Shown: positions 1-13,613 of the stretch, in pieces | Layout: each line of letters starts with the position of its first letter | Position numbering within the stretch: the first letter of the stretch is position 1 | Assembly: GCF_041146795.1 (NCBI RefSeq) | Contig: NC_135174.1 | Span: 5,829,878-5,893,877, forward strand | Length of the DNA: 64,000 nucleotides | DNA from: Maylandia zebra | Lineage: Eukaryota; Chordata; Actinopteri; Cichliformes; Cichlidae | Direction of reading: 5' to 3' | Position numbers and translations under genes: made by a program | Notes under the pieces: generated by a model | What the model saw: the letters and a program-made list of their open reading frames with translations, nothing else | What the model was told of the DNA's origin: nothing | Databases searched by the model: none

Positions 1-964
1 CTGGTACAGAGCGCCGCCAGTTCGAACCCCCACGATCTCGCTGCCACGGCCCTAGCTTGGGGGGCGGGGATGCGCATTCGCGTTTCCCCTTTTGCCTTTT
101 CCTGCTCCAGCCAAGTCCTCCGCCTGCTCCAGCCAAGTCCTCCGCCTGCTCGACATCTCTCCTATTACCTTTTATTACGCTTGCACTCATGCCTTTGCCT
201 TTCACCACTTCAAAACTGCGCCTACTTCAATATTACCTTCATATGCTCTCTTTGCTTTTCGCCTTCCTCACTACACTAAGTACCATTTTTTAACGCTGTG
301 TACTCACTCTTGCTAAGTACATGTGAACAGATCTTGAAGAAAAAAAACAAAACAAAACATACTTTTCTTTTCTCTTTAATTCAAACCACTTTACAGAAAG
401 TACAATTGTTTACAATGAACAAAGGAGTAGGTAGGTTTCCAATGCTTAATTAGTGTGTAAGAATATTGCAGAATCTGCTGTGCTGTGTACTTTGGAAAAA
501 CCATGAGAAGGGCTGGCTGGCTGAAGAAGAAATGATAAATGTCCTTTTTTTTCAAGCCTTCTCTCGGCCTGGCTTGGGGGGCGGGGAGACGTGCACTCGC
601 CTTTCCTTTTTGCTTTTTCCTGCTCTTGCCAAGTCCTCTGCCGGCTCTACATCTCTCCTATTAGCTTTTATTAGGCTTGCACTCATGCCTTTGCCTTTCA
701 CCACTTCAAAAGTGCGCCTACTTGAATATTACCTTGGTAGGCTCTCTTTGTTTTTGGCCTTCCTCACTACACCGTGAAGAGATGTTGAATAAAAAAAAGC
801 AAAGAAAAGATGGTTTTGTTTTGTGTTTTATTGAAAGCACTTTCCAGAAAGTGTAATTGTTTAGAATGAAGACAGAAGTAGGTAGGTAGGTTTCCATGTG
901 TAATTGATGTGTAAGAATATTGCAGAATCTGCTGTGCTGTGTACTTTGTAAAAACCATGAGAAG

Positions 965-1001
<37 letters not shown>
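965..1001 (+). repeat. (GGCT)n microsatellite inside each monomer
   Basis: A run of GGCT repeats closes every A and B monomer. It is long here, while units preceding B have only about two copies before GAAGAAG. Some A units begin the run with GGGCGGGCGG instead (near 1569, 5150, 8515 and 11880). The variable copy number explains most 4-bp steps in monomer spacing. Confidence 0.9.
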
Positions 1002-1002
<1 letters not shown>

Positions 1003-1046
1003 AGAAGAAATGATAAATGTCCTTTTTTTTAACCATTCTCTCGGCC

Positions 1047-1125
1047 GGCCGTTTGGCGTATGATGTGTGGCAGAGCACTCTGGTACAGAGCGCCGCCAGT
1101 TCGAACCCCCACGATCTCGCTGCCA
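1047..1125 (+). repeat. tRNA-like segment unique to A monomers
   Basis: This 79-bp segment is bracketed by CGGCC at 1042-1046 and 1126-1130 and is missing from B. Counting from its first base, TGGCGTA falls at positions 8-14, matching the T8, R9, G10, C11 and A14 of a tRNA A box. GTTCGAACC falls at 53-61, matching the B-box core GWTCRANNC at the standard tRNA coordinates. The segment ends in CCA. The tRNA stems do not pair properly, so it is not an intact tRNA gene. A separate 7-bp dyad, GTGGCAG (1067-1073) with CTGCCAC (1120-1126), is present. A SINE-head-like relic is an inference; chance resemblance remains possible. Confidence 0.4.
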
Positions 1126-1600
1126 CGGCCCTAGCTTGGGGGGCGGGGATGCGCATTCGCGTTTCCCCTTTTGCCTTTTCCTGCTCCAGCCAAGTCCTCC
1201 GCCTGCTCGACATCTCTCCTATTACCTTTTATTACGCTTGCACTCATGCCTTTGCCTTTCACCACTTCAAAACTGCGCCTACTTCAATATTACCTTCATA
1301 TGCTCTCTTTGCTTTTCGCCTTCCTCACTACACTAAGTACCATTTTTTAACGCTGTGTACTCACTCTTGCTAAGTACATGTGAACAGATCTTGAAGAAAA
1401 AAAACAAAACAAAACATACTTTTCTTTTCTCTTTAATTCAAACCACTTTACAGAAAGTACAATTGTTTACAATGAACAAAGGAGTAGGTAGGTTTCCAAT
1501 GCTTAATTAGTGTGTAAGAATATTGCAGAATCTGCTGTGCTGTGTACTTTGTAAAAACCATGAGAAGGGCGGGCGGGCTGGCTGGCTGGCTGGCTGGCTG

Positions 1601-2200
1601 GAGAAGAAATGATAAATGTCCTTTTTTTTAACCATTCTCTCGGCCGGCCGTTTGGCGTATGATGTGTGGCAGAGCACTCTGGTACAGAGCGCCGCCAGTT
1701 CGAACCCCCACGCTCTCGCTGCCACGGCCCTAGCTTGGGGGGCGGGGATGCGCATTCGCGTTTCCCCTTTTGCCTTTTCCTGCTCCAGCCAAGTCCTCCG
1801 CCTGCTCCAGCCAAGTCCTCCGCCTGCTCGACATCTCTCCTATTACCTTTTATTACGCTTGCACTCATGCCTTTGCCTTTCACCACTTCAAAACTGCGCC
1901 TACTTCAATATTACCTTCATATGCTCTCTTTGCTTTTCGCCTTCCTCACTACACTAAGTACCATTTTTTAACGCTGTGTACTCACTCTTGCTAAGTACAT
2001 GTGAACAGATCTTGAAGAAAAAAAACAAAACAAAACATACTTTTCTTTTCTCTTTAATTCAAACCACTTTACAGAAAGTACAATTGTTTACAATGAACAA
2101 AGGAGTAGGTAGGTTTCCAATGCTTAATTAGTGTGTAAGAATATTGCAGAATCTGCTGTGCTGTGTACTTTGGAAAAACCATGAGAAGGGCTGGCTGGCT
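1601..2200 (+). repeat. representative satellite monomer A
   Basis: A complete A unit. In order it has a T8 tract, a GC-rich segment unique to A (two copies of CGGCC bracketing about 79 bp), a G-rich block with GGGGGGCGGGG, one or two copies of the 22-bp unit CAGCCAAGTCCTCCG...CTGCTC (two here), a pyrimidine-rich stretch, an A-rich block, a GTAGGTAGG block and a terminal (GGCT)n run. The ending resembles that of B closely, so A and B share ancestry. Length varies mainly with the 22-bp unit and the (GGCT)n count. Confidence 0.93.
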
Positions 2201-2671
2201 GAAGAAGAAATGATAAATGTCCTTTTTTTTCAAGCCTTCTCTCGGCCTGGCTTGGGGGGCGGGGAGACGTGCACTCGCCTTTCCTTTTTGCTTTTTCCTG
2301 CTCTTGCCAAGTCCTCTGCCGGCTCTACATCTCTCCTATTAGCTTTTATTAGGCTTGCACTCATGCCTTTGCCTTTCACCACTTCAAAAGTGCGCCTACT
2401 TGAATATTACCTTGGTAGGCTCTCTTTGTTTTTGGCCTTCCTCACTACACCGTGAAGAGATGTTGAATAAAAAAAAGCAAAGAAAAGATGGTTTTGTTTT
2501 GTGTTTTATTGAAAGCACTTTCCAGAAAGTGTAATTGTTTAGAATGAAGACAGAAGTAGGTAGGTAGGTTTCCATGTGTAATTGATGTGTAAGAATATTG
2601 CAGAATCTGCTGTGCTGTGTACTTTGTAAAAACCATGAGAAGGGCTGGCTGGCTGGCTGGCTGGCTGGCTG
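2201..2671 (+). repeat. representative satellite monomer B
   Basis: A complete 471-bp B unit. It follows the layout of A but lacks the roughly 80-bp GC-rich segment between CTCTCGGCC and the G-rich block, and diverges from A by scattered substitutions. It carries AATAAA near GTTGAATAAAAAAAAG on the plus strand and TTTATT (AATAAA on the minus strand) in GTGTTTTATTGAAAG. B copies are recognised by GGGGAGACGTGCACTCGC and occur 19 times in the window. Confidence 0.93.
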
Positions 2672-3045
2672 GAGAAGAAATGATAAATGTCCTTTTTTTT
2701 AACCATTCTCTCGGCCGGCCGTTTGGCGTATGATGTGTGGCAGAGCACTCTGGTACAGAGCGCCGCCAGTTCGAACCCCCACGATCTCGCTGCCACGGCC
2801 CTAGCTTGGGGGGCGGGGATGCGCATTCGCGTTTCCCCTTTTGCCTTTTCCTGCTCCAGCCAAGTCCTCCGCCTGCTCCAGCCAAGTCCTCCGCCTGCTC
2901 GACATCTCTCCTATTACCTTTTATTACGCTTGCACTCATGCCTTTGCCTTTCACCACTTCAAAACTGCGCCTACTTCAATATTACCTTCATATGCTCTCT
3001 TTGCTTTTCGCCTTCCTCACTACACTAAGTACCATTTTTTAACGC

Positions 3046-3500
3046 TGTGTACTCACTCTTGCTAAGTACATGTGAACAGATCTTGAAGAAAAAAAACAAA
3101 ACAAAACATACTTTTCTTTTCTCTTTAATTCAAACCACTTTACAGAAAGTACAATTGTTTACAATGAACAAAGGAGTAGGTAGGTTTCCAATGCTTAATT
3201 AGTGTGTAAGAATATTGCAGAATCTGCTGTGCTGTGTACTTTGGAAAAACCATGAGAAGGGCTGGCTGGCTGGCTGTGTACTCACTCTTGCTAAGTACAT
3301 GTGAACAGATCTTGAAGAAAAAAAACAAAACAAAACATACTTTTCTTTTCTCTTTAATTCAAACCACTTTACAGAAAGTACAATTGTTTACAATGAACAA
3401 AGGAGTAGGTAGGTTTCCAATGCTTAATTAGTGTGTAAGAATATTGCAGAATCTGCTGTGCTGTGTACTTTGGAAAAACCATGAGAAGGGCTGGCTGGCT
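3046..3500 (+). repeat. internal partial duplication within an A unit
   Basis: The A unit that begins near 2687 runs to its GGCT tract, then jumps at about 3273 back to GCTGTGTACTCACTCTTGC, repeating the last roughly 227 bp of the unit before the next A begins. This gives the unique 846-bp spacing between A copies at 2687 and 3533. The jump point GGCTG is shared by both sites, consistent with slippage or unequal exchange at short homology. Confidence 0.85.
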
Positions 3501-4559
3501 GGCTGGCTGGCTGGCTGGAGAAGAAATGATAAATGTCCTTTTTTTTAACCATTCTCTCAGCCGGCCGTTTGGCGTATGATGTGTGGCAGAGCACTCTGGT
3601 ACAGAGCGCCGCCAGTTCGAACCCCCACGATCTCGCTGCCACGGCCCTAGCTTGGGGGGCGGGGATGCGCATTCGCGTTTCCCCTTTTGCCTTTTCCTGC
3701 TCCAGCCAAGTCCTCCGCCTGCTCCAGCCAAGTCCTCCGCCTGCTCGACATCTCTCCTATTACCTTTTATTACGCTTGCACTCATGCCTTTGCCTTTCAC
3801 CACTTCAAAACTGCGCCTACTTCAATATTACCTTCATATGCTCTCTTTGCTTTTCGCCTTCCTCACTACACTAAGCACCATTTTTTAACGCTGTGTACTC
3901 ACTCTTGCTAAGTACATGTGAACAGATCTTGAAGAAAAAAAACAAAACAAAACATACTTTTCTTTTCTCTTTAATTCAAACCACTTTACAGAAAGTACAA
4001 TTGTTTACAATGAACAAAGGAGTAGGTAGGTTTCCAATGCTTAATTAGTGTGTAAGAATATTGCAGAATCTGCTGTGCTGTGTACTTTGGAAAAACCATG
4101 AGAAGGGCTGGCTGGCTGAAGAAGAAATGATAAATGTCCTTTTTTTTCAAGCCTTCTCTCGGCCTGGCTTGGGGGGCGGGGAGACGTGCACTCGCCTTTC
4201 CTTTTTGCTTTTTCCTGCTCTTGCCAAGTCCTCTGCCGGCTCTACATCTCTCCTATTAGCTTTTATTAGGCTTGCACTCATGCCTTTGCCTTTCACCACT
4301 TCAAAAGTGCGCCTACTTGAATATTACCTTGGTAGGCTCTCTTTGTTTTTGGCCTTCCTCACTACACCGTGAAGAGATGTTGAATAAAAAAAAGCAAAGA
4401 AAAGATGGTTTTGTTTTGTGTTTTATTGAAAGCACTTTCCAGAAAGTGTAATTGTTTAGAATGAAGACAGAAGTAGGTAGGTAGGTTTCCATGTGTAATT
4501 GATGTGTAAGAATATTGCAGAATCTGCTGTGCTGTGTACTTTGTAAAAACCATGAGAAG

Positions 4560-4593
<34 letters not shown>

Positions 4594-7500
4594 AGAAGAA
4601 ATGATAAATGTCCTTTTTTTTAACCATTCTCTCGGCCGGCCGTTTGGCGTATGATGTGTGGCAGAGCACTCTGGTACAGAGCGCCGCCAGTTCGAACCCC
4701 CACGATCTCGCTGCCACGGCCCTAGCTTGGGGGGCGGGGATGCGCATTCCCCTTTTGCCTTTTCCTGCTCCAGCCAAGTCCTCCGCCTGCTCGACATCTC
4801 TCCTATTACCTTTTATTACGCTTGCACTCATGCCTTTGCCTTTCACCACTTCAAAACTGCGCCTACTTCAATATTACCTTCATATGCTCTCTTTGCTTTT
4901 CGCCTTCCTCACTACACTAAGTACCATTTTTTAACGCTGTGTACTCACTCTTGCTAAGTACATGTGAACAGATCTTGAAGAAAAAAAACAAAACAAAACA
5001 TACTTTTCTTTTCTCTTTAATTCAAACCACTTTACAGAAAGTACAATTGTTTACAATGAACAAAGGAGTAGGTAGGTTTCCAATGCTTAATTAGTGTGTA
5101 AGAATATTGCAGAATCTGCTGTGCTGTGTACTTTGGAAAAACCATGAGAAGGGCGGGCGGGCTGGCTGGCTGGCTGGCTGGCTGGAGAAGAAATGATAAA
5201 TGTCCTTTTTTTTAACCATTCTCTCGGCCGGCCGTTTGGCGTATGATGTGTGGCAGAGCACTCTGGTACAGAGCGCCGCCAGTTCGAACCCCCACGATCT
5301 CGCTGCCACGGCCCTAGCTTGGGGGGCGGGGATGCGCATTCGCGTTTCCCCTTTTGCCTTTTCCTGCTCCAGCCAAGTCCTCCGCCTGCTCCAGCCAAGT
5401 CCTCCGCCTGCTCGACATCTCTCCTATTACCTTTTATTACGCTTGCACTCATGCCTTTGCCTTTCACCACTTCAAAACTGCGCCTACTTCAATATTACCT
5501 TCATATGCTCTCTTTGCTTTTCGCCTTCCTCACTACACTAAGTACCATTTTTTAACGCTGTGTACTCACTCTTGCTAAGTACATGTGAACAGATCTTGAA
5601 GAAAAAAAACAAAACAAAACATACTTTTCTTTTCTCTTTAATTCAAACCACTTTACAGAAAGTACAATTGTTTACAATGAACAAAGGAGTAGGTAGGTTT
5701 CCAATGCTTAATTAGTGTGTAAGAATATTGCAGAATCTGCTGTGCTGTGTACTTTGGAAAAACCATGAGAAGGGCTGGCTGGCTGAAGAAGAAATGATAA
5801 ATGTCCTTTTTTTTCAAGCCTTCTCTCGGCCTGGCTTGGGGGGCGGGGAGACGTGCACTCGCCTTTCCTTTTTGCTTTTTCCTGCTCTTGCCAAGTCCTC
5901 TGCCGGCTCTACATCTCTCCTATTAGCTTTTATTAGGCTTGCACTCATGCCTTTGCCTTTCACCACTTCAAAAGTGCGCCTACTTGAATATTACCTTGGT
6001 AGGCTCTCTTTGTTTTTGGCCTTCCTCACTACACCGTGAAGAGATGTTGAATAAAAAAAAGCAAAGAAAAGATGGTTTTGTTTTGTGTTTTATTGAAAGC
6101 ACTTTCCAGAAAGTGTAATTGTTTAGAATGAAGACAGAAGTAGGTAGGTAGGTTTCCATGTGTAATTGATGTGTAAGAATATTGCAGAATCTGCTGTGCT
6201 GTGTACTTTGTAAAAACCATGAGAAGGGCTGGCTGGCTGGCTGGCTGGCTGGCTGGAGAAGAAATGATAAATGTCCTTTTTTTTAACCATTCTCTCGGCC
6301 GGCCGTTTGGCGTATGATGTGTGGCAGAGCACTCTGGTACAGAGCGCCGCCAGTTCGAACCCCCACGATCTCGCTGCCACGGCCCTAGCTTGGGGGGCGG
6401 GGATGCGCATTCGCGTTTCCCCTTTTGCCTTTTCCTGCTCCAGCCAAGTCCTCCGCCTGCTCCAGCCAAGTCCTCCGCCTGCTCGACATCTCTCCTATTA
6501 CCTTTTATTACGCTTGCACTCATGCCTTTGCCTTTCACCACTTCAAAACTGCGCCTACTTCAATATTACCTTCATATGCTCTCTTTGCTTTTCGCCTTCC
6601 TCACTACACTAAGTACCATTTTTTAACGCTGTGTACTCACTCTTGCTAAGTACATGTGAACAGATCTTGAAGAAAAAAAACAAAACAAAACATACTTTTC
6701 TTTTCTCTTTAATTCAAACCACTTTACAGAAAGTACAATTGTTTACAATGAACAAAGGAGTAGGTAGGTTTCCAATGCTTAATTAGTGTGTAAGAATATT
6801 GCAGAATCTGCTGTGCTGTGTACTTTGGAAAAACCATGAGAAGGGCTGGCTGGCTGGCTGGCTGGCTGGCTGGAGAAGAAATGATAAATGTCCTTTTTTT
6901 TAACCATTCTCTCAGCCGGCCGTTTGGCGTATGATGTGTGGCAGAGCACTCTGGTACAGAGCGCCGCCAGTTCGAACCCCCACGATCTCGCTGCCACGGC
7001 CCTAGCTTGGGGGGCGGGGATGCGCATTCGCGTTTCCCCTTTTGCCTTTTCCTGCTCCAGCCAAGTCCTCCGCCTGCTCCAGCCAAGTCCTCCGCCTGCT
7101 CGACATCTCTCCTATTACCTTTTATTACGCTTGCACTCATGCCTTTGCCTTTCACCACTTCAAAACTGCGCCTACTTCAATATTACCTTCATATGCTCTC
7201 TTTGCTTTTCGCCTTCCTCACTACACTAAGTACCATTTTTTAACGCTGTGTACTCACTCTTGCTAAGTACATGTGAACAGATCTTGAAGAAAAAAAACAA
7301 AACAAAACATACTTTTCTTTTCTCTTTAATTCAAACCACTTTACAGAAAGTACAATTGTTTACAATGAACAAAGGAGTAGGTAGGTTTCCAATGCTTAAT
7401 TAGTGTGTAAGAATATTGCAGAATCTGCTGTGCTGTGTACTTTGGAAAAACCATGAGAAGGGCTGGCTGGCTGAAGAAGAAATGATAAATGTCCTTTTTT

Positions 7501-7914
7501 TTCAAGCCTTCTCTCGGCCTGGCTTGGGGGGCGGGGAGACGTGCACTCGCCTTTCCTTTTTGCTTTTTCCTGCTCTTGCCAAGTCCTCTGCCGGCTCTAC
7601 ATCTCTCCTATTAGCTTTTATTAGGCTTGCACTCATGCCTTTGCCTTTCACCACTTCAAAAGTGCGCCTACTTGAATATTACCTTGGTAGGCTCTCTTTG
7701 TTTTTGGCCTTCCTCACTACACCGTGAAGAGATGTTGAATAAAAAAAAGCAAAGAAAAGATGGTTTTGTTTTGTGTTTTATTGAAAGCACTTTCCAGAAA
7801 GTGTAATTGTTTAGAATGAAGACAGAAGTAGGTAGGTAGGTTTCCATGTGTAATTGATGTGTAAGAATATTGCAGAATCTGCTGTGCTGTGTACTTTGTA
7901 AAAACCATGAGAAG

Positions 7915-7948
<34 letters not shown>

Positions 7949-9588
7949 AGAAGAAATGATAAATGTCCTTTTTTTTAACCATTCTCTCGGCCGGCCGTTT
8001 GGCGTATGATGTGTGGCAGAGCACTCTGGTACAGAGCGCCGCCAGTTCGAACCCCCACGATCTCGCTGCCACGGCCCTATCTTGGGGGGCGGGGATGCGC
8101 ATTCGCGTTTCCCCTTTTGCCTTTTCCTGCTCCAGCCAAGTCCTCCGCCTGCTCGACATCTCTCCTATTACCTTTTATTACGCTTGCACTCATGCCTTTG
8201 CCTTTCACCACTTCAAAACTGCGCCTACTTCAATATTACCTTCATATGCTCTCTTTGCTTTTCGCCTTCCTCACTACACTAAGTACCATTTTTTAACGCT
8301 GTGTACTCACTCTTGCTAAGTACATGTGAACAGATCTTGAAGAAAAAAAACAAAACAAAACATACTTTTCTTTTCTCTTTAATTCAAACCACTTTACAGA
8401 AAGTACAATTGTTTACAATGAACAAAGGAGTAGGTAGGTTTCCAATGCTTAATTAGTGTGTAAGAATATTGCAGAATCTGCTGTGCTGTGTACTTTGTAA
8501 AAACCATGAGAAGGGCGGGCGGGCTGGCTGGCTGGCTGGCTGGCTGGAGAAGAAATGATAAATGTCCTTTTTTTTAACCATTCTCTCGGCCGGCCGTTTG
8601 GCGTATGATGTGTGGCAGAGCACTCTGGTACAGAGCGCCGCCAGTTCGAACCCCCACGATCTCGCTGCCACGGCCCTAGCTTGGGGGGCGGGGATGCGCA
8701 TTCGCGTTTCCCCTTTTGCCTTTTCCTGCTCCAGCCAAGTCCTCCGCCTGCTCCAGCCAAGTCCTCCGCCTGCTCGACATCTCTCCTATTACCTTTTATT
8801 ACGCTTGCACTCATGCCTTTGCCTTTCACCACTTCAAAACTGCGCCTACTTCAATATTACCTTCATATGCTCTCTTTGCTTTTCGCCTTCCTCACTACAC
8901 TAAGTACCATTTTTTAACGCTGTGTACTCACTCTTGCTAAGTACATGTGAACAGATCTTGAAGAAAAAAAACAAAACAAAACATACTTTTCTTTTCTCTT
9001 TAATTCAAACCACTTTACAGAAAGTACAATTGTTTACAATGAACAAAGGAGTAGGTAGGTTTCCAATGCTTAATTAGTGTGTAAGAATATTGCAGAATCT
9101 GCTGTGCTGTGTACTTTGGAAAAACCATGAGAAGGGCTGGCTGGCTGAAGAAGAAATGATAAATGTCCTTTTTTTTCAAGCCTTCTCTCGGCCTGGCTTG
9201 GGGGGCGGGGAGACGTGCACTCGCCTTTCCTTTTTGCTTTTTCCTGCTCTTGCCAAGTCCTCTGCCGGCTCTACATCTCTCCTATTAGCTTTTATTAGGC
9301 TTGCACTCATGCCTTTGCCTTTCACCACTTCAAAAGTGCGCCTACTTGAATATTACCTTGGTAGGCTCTCTTTGTTTTTGGCCTTCCTCACTACACCGTG
9401 AAGAGATGTTGAATAAAAAAAAGCAAAGAAAAGATGGTTTTGTTTTGTGTTTTATTGAAAGCACTTTCCAGAAAGTGTAATTGTTTAGAATGAAGACAGA
9501 AGTAGGTAGGTAGGTTTCCATGTGTAATTGATGTGTAAGAATATTGCAGAATCTGCTGTGCTGTGTACTTTGTAAAAACCATGAGAAG

Positions 9589-9622
<34 letters not shown>

Positions 9623-11280
9623 AGAAGAAATGATAAATGTCCTTTTTTTTAACCATTCTCTCGGCCGGCCGTTTGGCGTATGATGTGTGGCAGAGCACTC
9701 TGGTACAGAGCGCTGCCAGTTCGAACCCCCACGATCTCGCTGCCACGGCCCTAGCTTGGGGGGCGGGGATGCGCATTCGCGTTTCCCCTTTTGCCTTTTC
9801 CTGCTCCAGCCAAGTCCTCCGCCTGCTCCAGCCAAGTCCTCCGCCTGCTCGACATCTCTCCTATTACCTTTTATTACGCTTGCACTCATGCCTTTGCCTT
9901 TCACCACTTCAAAACTGCGCCTACTTCAATATTACCTTCATATGCTCTCTTTGCTTTTCGCCTTCCTCACTACACTAAGTACCATTTTTTAACGCTGTGT
10001 ACTCACTCTTGCTAAGTACATGTGAACAGATCTTGAAGAAAAAAAACAAAACAAAACATACTTTTCTTTTCTCTTTAATTCAAACCACTTTACAGAAAGT
10101 ACAATTGTTTACAATGAACAAAGGAGTAGGTAGGTTTCCAATGCTTAATTAGTGTGTAAGAATATTGCAGAATCTGCTGTGCTGTGTACTTTGGAAAAAC
10201 CATGAGAAGGGCTGGCTGGCTGGCTGGCTGGCTGGCTGGAGAAGAAATGATAAATGTCCTTTTTTTTAACCATTCTCTCAGCCGGCCGTTTGGCGTATGA
10301 TGTGTGGCAGAGCACTCTGGTACAGAGCGCCGCCAGTTCGAACCCCCACGATCTCGCTGCCACGGCCCTAGCTTGGGGGGCGGGGATGCGCATTCGCGTT
10401 TCCCCTTTTGCCTTTTCCTGCTCCAGCCAAGTCCTCCGCCTGCTCCAGCCAAGTCCTCCGCCTGCTCGACATCTCTCCTATTACCTTTTATTACGCTTGC
10501 ACTCATGCCTTTGCCTTTCACCACTTCAAAACTGCGCCTACTTCAATATTACCTTCATATGCTCTCTTTGCTTTTCGCCTTCCTCACTACACTAAGTACC
10601 ATTTTTTAACGCTGTGTACTCACTCTTGCTAAGTACATGTGAACAGATCTTGAAGAAAAAAAACAAAACAAAACATACTTTTCTTTTCTCTTTAATTCAA
10701 ACCACTTTACAGAAAGTACAATTGTTTACAATGAACAAAGGAGTAGGTAGGTTTCCAATGCTTAATTAGTGTGTAAGAATATTGCAGAATCTGCTGTGCT
10801 GTGTACTTTGGAAAAACCATGAGAAGGGCTGGCTGGCTGAAGAAGAAATGATAAATGTCCTTTTTTTTCAAGCCTTCTCTCGGCCTGGCTTGGGGGGCGG
10901 GGAGACGTGCACTCGCCTTTCCTTTTTGCTTTTTCCTGCTCTTGCCAAGTCCTCTGCCGGCTCTACATCTCTCCTATTAGCTTTTATTAGGCTTGCACTC
11001 ATGCCTTTGCCTTTCACCACTTCAAAAGTGCGCCTACTTGAATATTACCTTGGTAGGCTCTCTTTGTTTTTGGCCTTCCTCACTACACCGTGAAGAGATG
11101 TTGAATAAAAAAAAGCAAAGAAAAGATGGTTTTGTTTTGTGTTTTATTGAAAGCACTTTCCAGAAAGTGTAATTGTTTAGAATGAAGACAGAAGTAGGTA
11201 GGTAGGTTTCCATGTGTAATTGATGTGTAAGAATATTGCAGAATCTGCTGTGCTGTGTACTTTGTAAAAACCATGAGAAG

Positions 11281-11314
<34 letters not shown>

Positions 11315-12504
11315 AGAAGAAATGATAAATGTCCTTTTTTTTAACCATTCTCTCGGCCGGCCGTTTGGCGTATGATGTGTGGCAGAGCACTCTGGTACAG
11401 AGCGCCGCCAGTTCGAACCCCCACGATCTCGCTGCCACGGCCCTAGCTTGGGGGGCGGGGATGCGCATTCGCGTTTCCCCTTTTGCCTTTTCCTGCTCCA
11501 GCCAAGTCCTCTGCCTGCTCGACATCTCTCCTATTACCTTTTATTACGCTTGCACTCATGCCTTTGCCTTTCACCACTTCAAAACTGCGCCTACTTCAAT
11601 ATTACCTTCATATGCTCTCTTTGCTTTTCGCCTTCCTCACTACACTAAGTACCATTTTTTAACGCTGTGTACTCACTCTTGCTAAGTACATGTGAACAGA
11701 TCTTGAAGAAAAAAAACAAAACAAAACATACTTTTCTTTTCTCTTTAATTCAAACCACTTTACAGAAAGTACAATTGTTTACAATGAACAAAGGAGTAGG
11801 TAGGTTTCCAATGCTTAATTAGTGTGTAAGAATATTGCAGAATCTGCTGTGCTGTGTACTTTGTAAAAACCATGAGAAGGGCGGGCGGGCTGGCTGGCTG
11901 GCTGGCTGGCTGGCTGGAGAAGAAATGATAAATGTCCTTTTTTTTAACCATTCTCTCGGCCGGCCGTTTGGCGTATGATGTGTGGCAGAGCACTCTGGTA
12001 CAGAGCGCCGCCAGTTCGAACCCCCACGATCTCGCTGCCACGGCCCTAGCTTGGGGGGCGGGGATGCGCATTCGCGTTTCCCCTTTTGCCTTTTCCTGCT
12101 CCAGCCAAGTCCTCCGCCTGCTCCAGCCAAGTCCTCCGCCTGCTCGACATCTCTCCTATTACCTTTTATTACGCTTGCACTCATGCCTTTGCCTTTCACC
12201 ACTTCAAAACTGCGCCTACTTCAATATTACCTTCATATGCTCTCTTTGCTTTTCGCCTTCCTCACTACACTAAGTACCATTTTTTAACGCTGTGTACTCA
12301 CTCTTGCTAAGTACATGTGAACAGATCTTGAAGAAAAAAAACAAAACAAAACATACTTTTCTTTTCTCTTTAATTCAAACCACTTTACAGAAAGTACAAT
12401 TGTTTACAATGAACAAAGGAGTAGGTAGGTTTCCAATGCTTAATTAGTGTGTAAGAATATTGCAGAATCTGCTGTGCTGTGTACTTTGTAAAAACCATGA
12501 GAAG

Positions 12505-12538
<34 letters not shown>

Positions 12539-13579
12539 AGAAGAAATGATAAATGTCCTTTTTTTTAACCATTCTCTCAGCCGGCCGTTTGGCGTATGAT
12601 GTGTGGCAGAGCACTCTGGTACAGAGCGCCGCCAGTTCGAACCCCCACGATCTCGCTGCCACGGCCCTAGCTAGGGGGGCGGGGATGCGCATTCGCGTTT
12701 CCCCTTTTGCCTTTTCCTGCTCCAGCCAAGTCCTCCGCCTGCTCCAGCCAAGTCCTCCGCCTGCTCGACATCTCTCCTATTACCTTTTATTACGCTTGCA
12801 CTCATGCCTTTGCCTTTCACCACTTCAAAACTGCGCCTACTTCAATATTACCTTCATATGCTCTCTTTGCTTTTCGCCTTCCTCACTACACTAAGTACCA
12901 TTTTTTAACGCTGTGTACTCACTCTTGCTAAGTACATGTGAACAGATCTTGAAGAAAAAAAACAAAACAAAACATACTTTTCTTTTCTCTTTAATTCAAA
13001 CCACTTTACAGAAAGTACAATTGTTTACAATGAACAAAGGAGTAGGTAGGTTTCCAATGCTTAATTAGTGTGTAAGAATATTGCAGAATCTGCTGTGCTG
13101 TGTACTTTGGAAAAACCATGAGAAGGGCTGGCTGGCTGAAGAAGAAATGATAAATGTCCTTTTTTTTCAAGCCTTCTCTCGGCCTGGCTTGGGGGGCGGG
13201 GAGACGTGCACTCGCCTTTCCTTTTTGCTTTTTCCTGCTCTTGCCAAGTCCTCTGCCGGCTCTACATCTCTCCTATTAGCTTTTATTAGGCTTGCACTCA
13301 TGCCTTTGCCTTTCACCACTTCAAAAGTGCGCCTACTTGAATATTACCTTGGTAGGCTCTCTTTGTTTTTGGCCTTCCTCACTACACCGTGAAGAGATGT
13401 TGAATAAAAAAAAGCAAAGAAAAGATGGTTTTGTTTTGTGTTTTATTGAAAGCACTTTCCAGAAAGTGTAATTGTTTAGAATGAAGACAGAAGTAGGTAG
13501 GTAGGTTTCCATGTGTAATTGATGTGTAAGAATATTGCAGAATCTGCTGTGCTGTGTACTTTGTAAAAACCATGAGAAG

Positions 13580-13613
<34 letters not shown>

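Noticed and set aside
1067-1126. Intact tRNA gene in the A monomer
   Set aside because: A/B-box spacing is tRNA-like, but acceptor, anticodon and T stems do not pair. Reported only as a tRNA-like segment.
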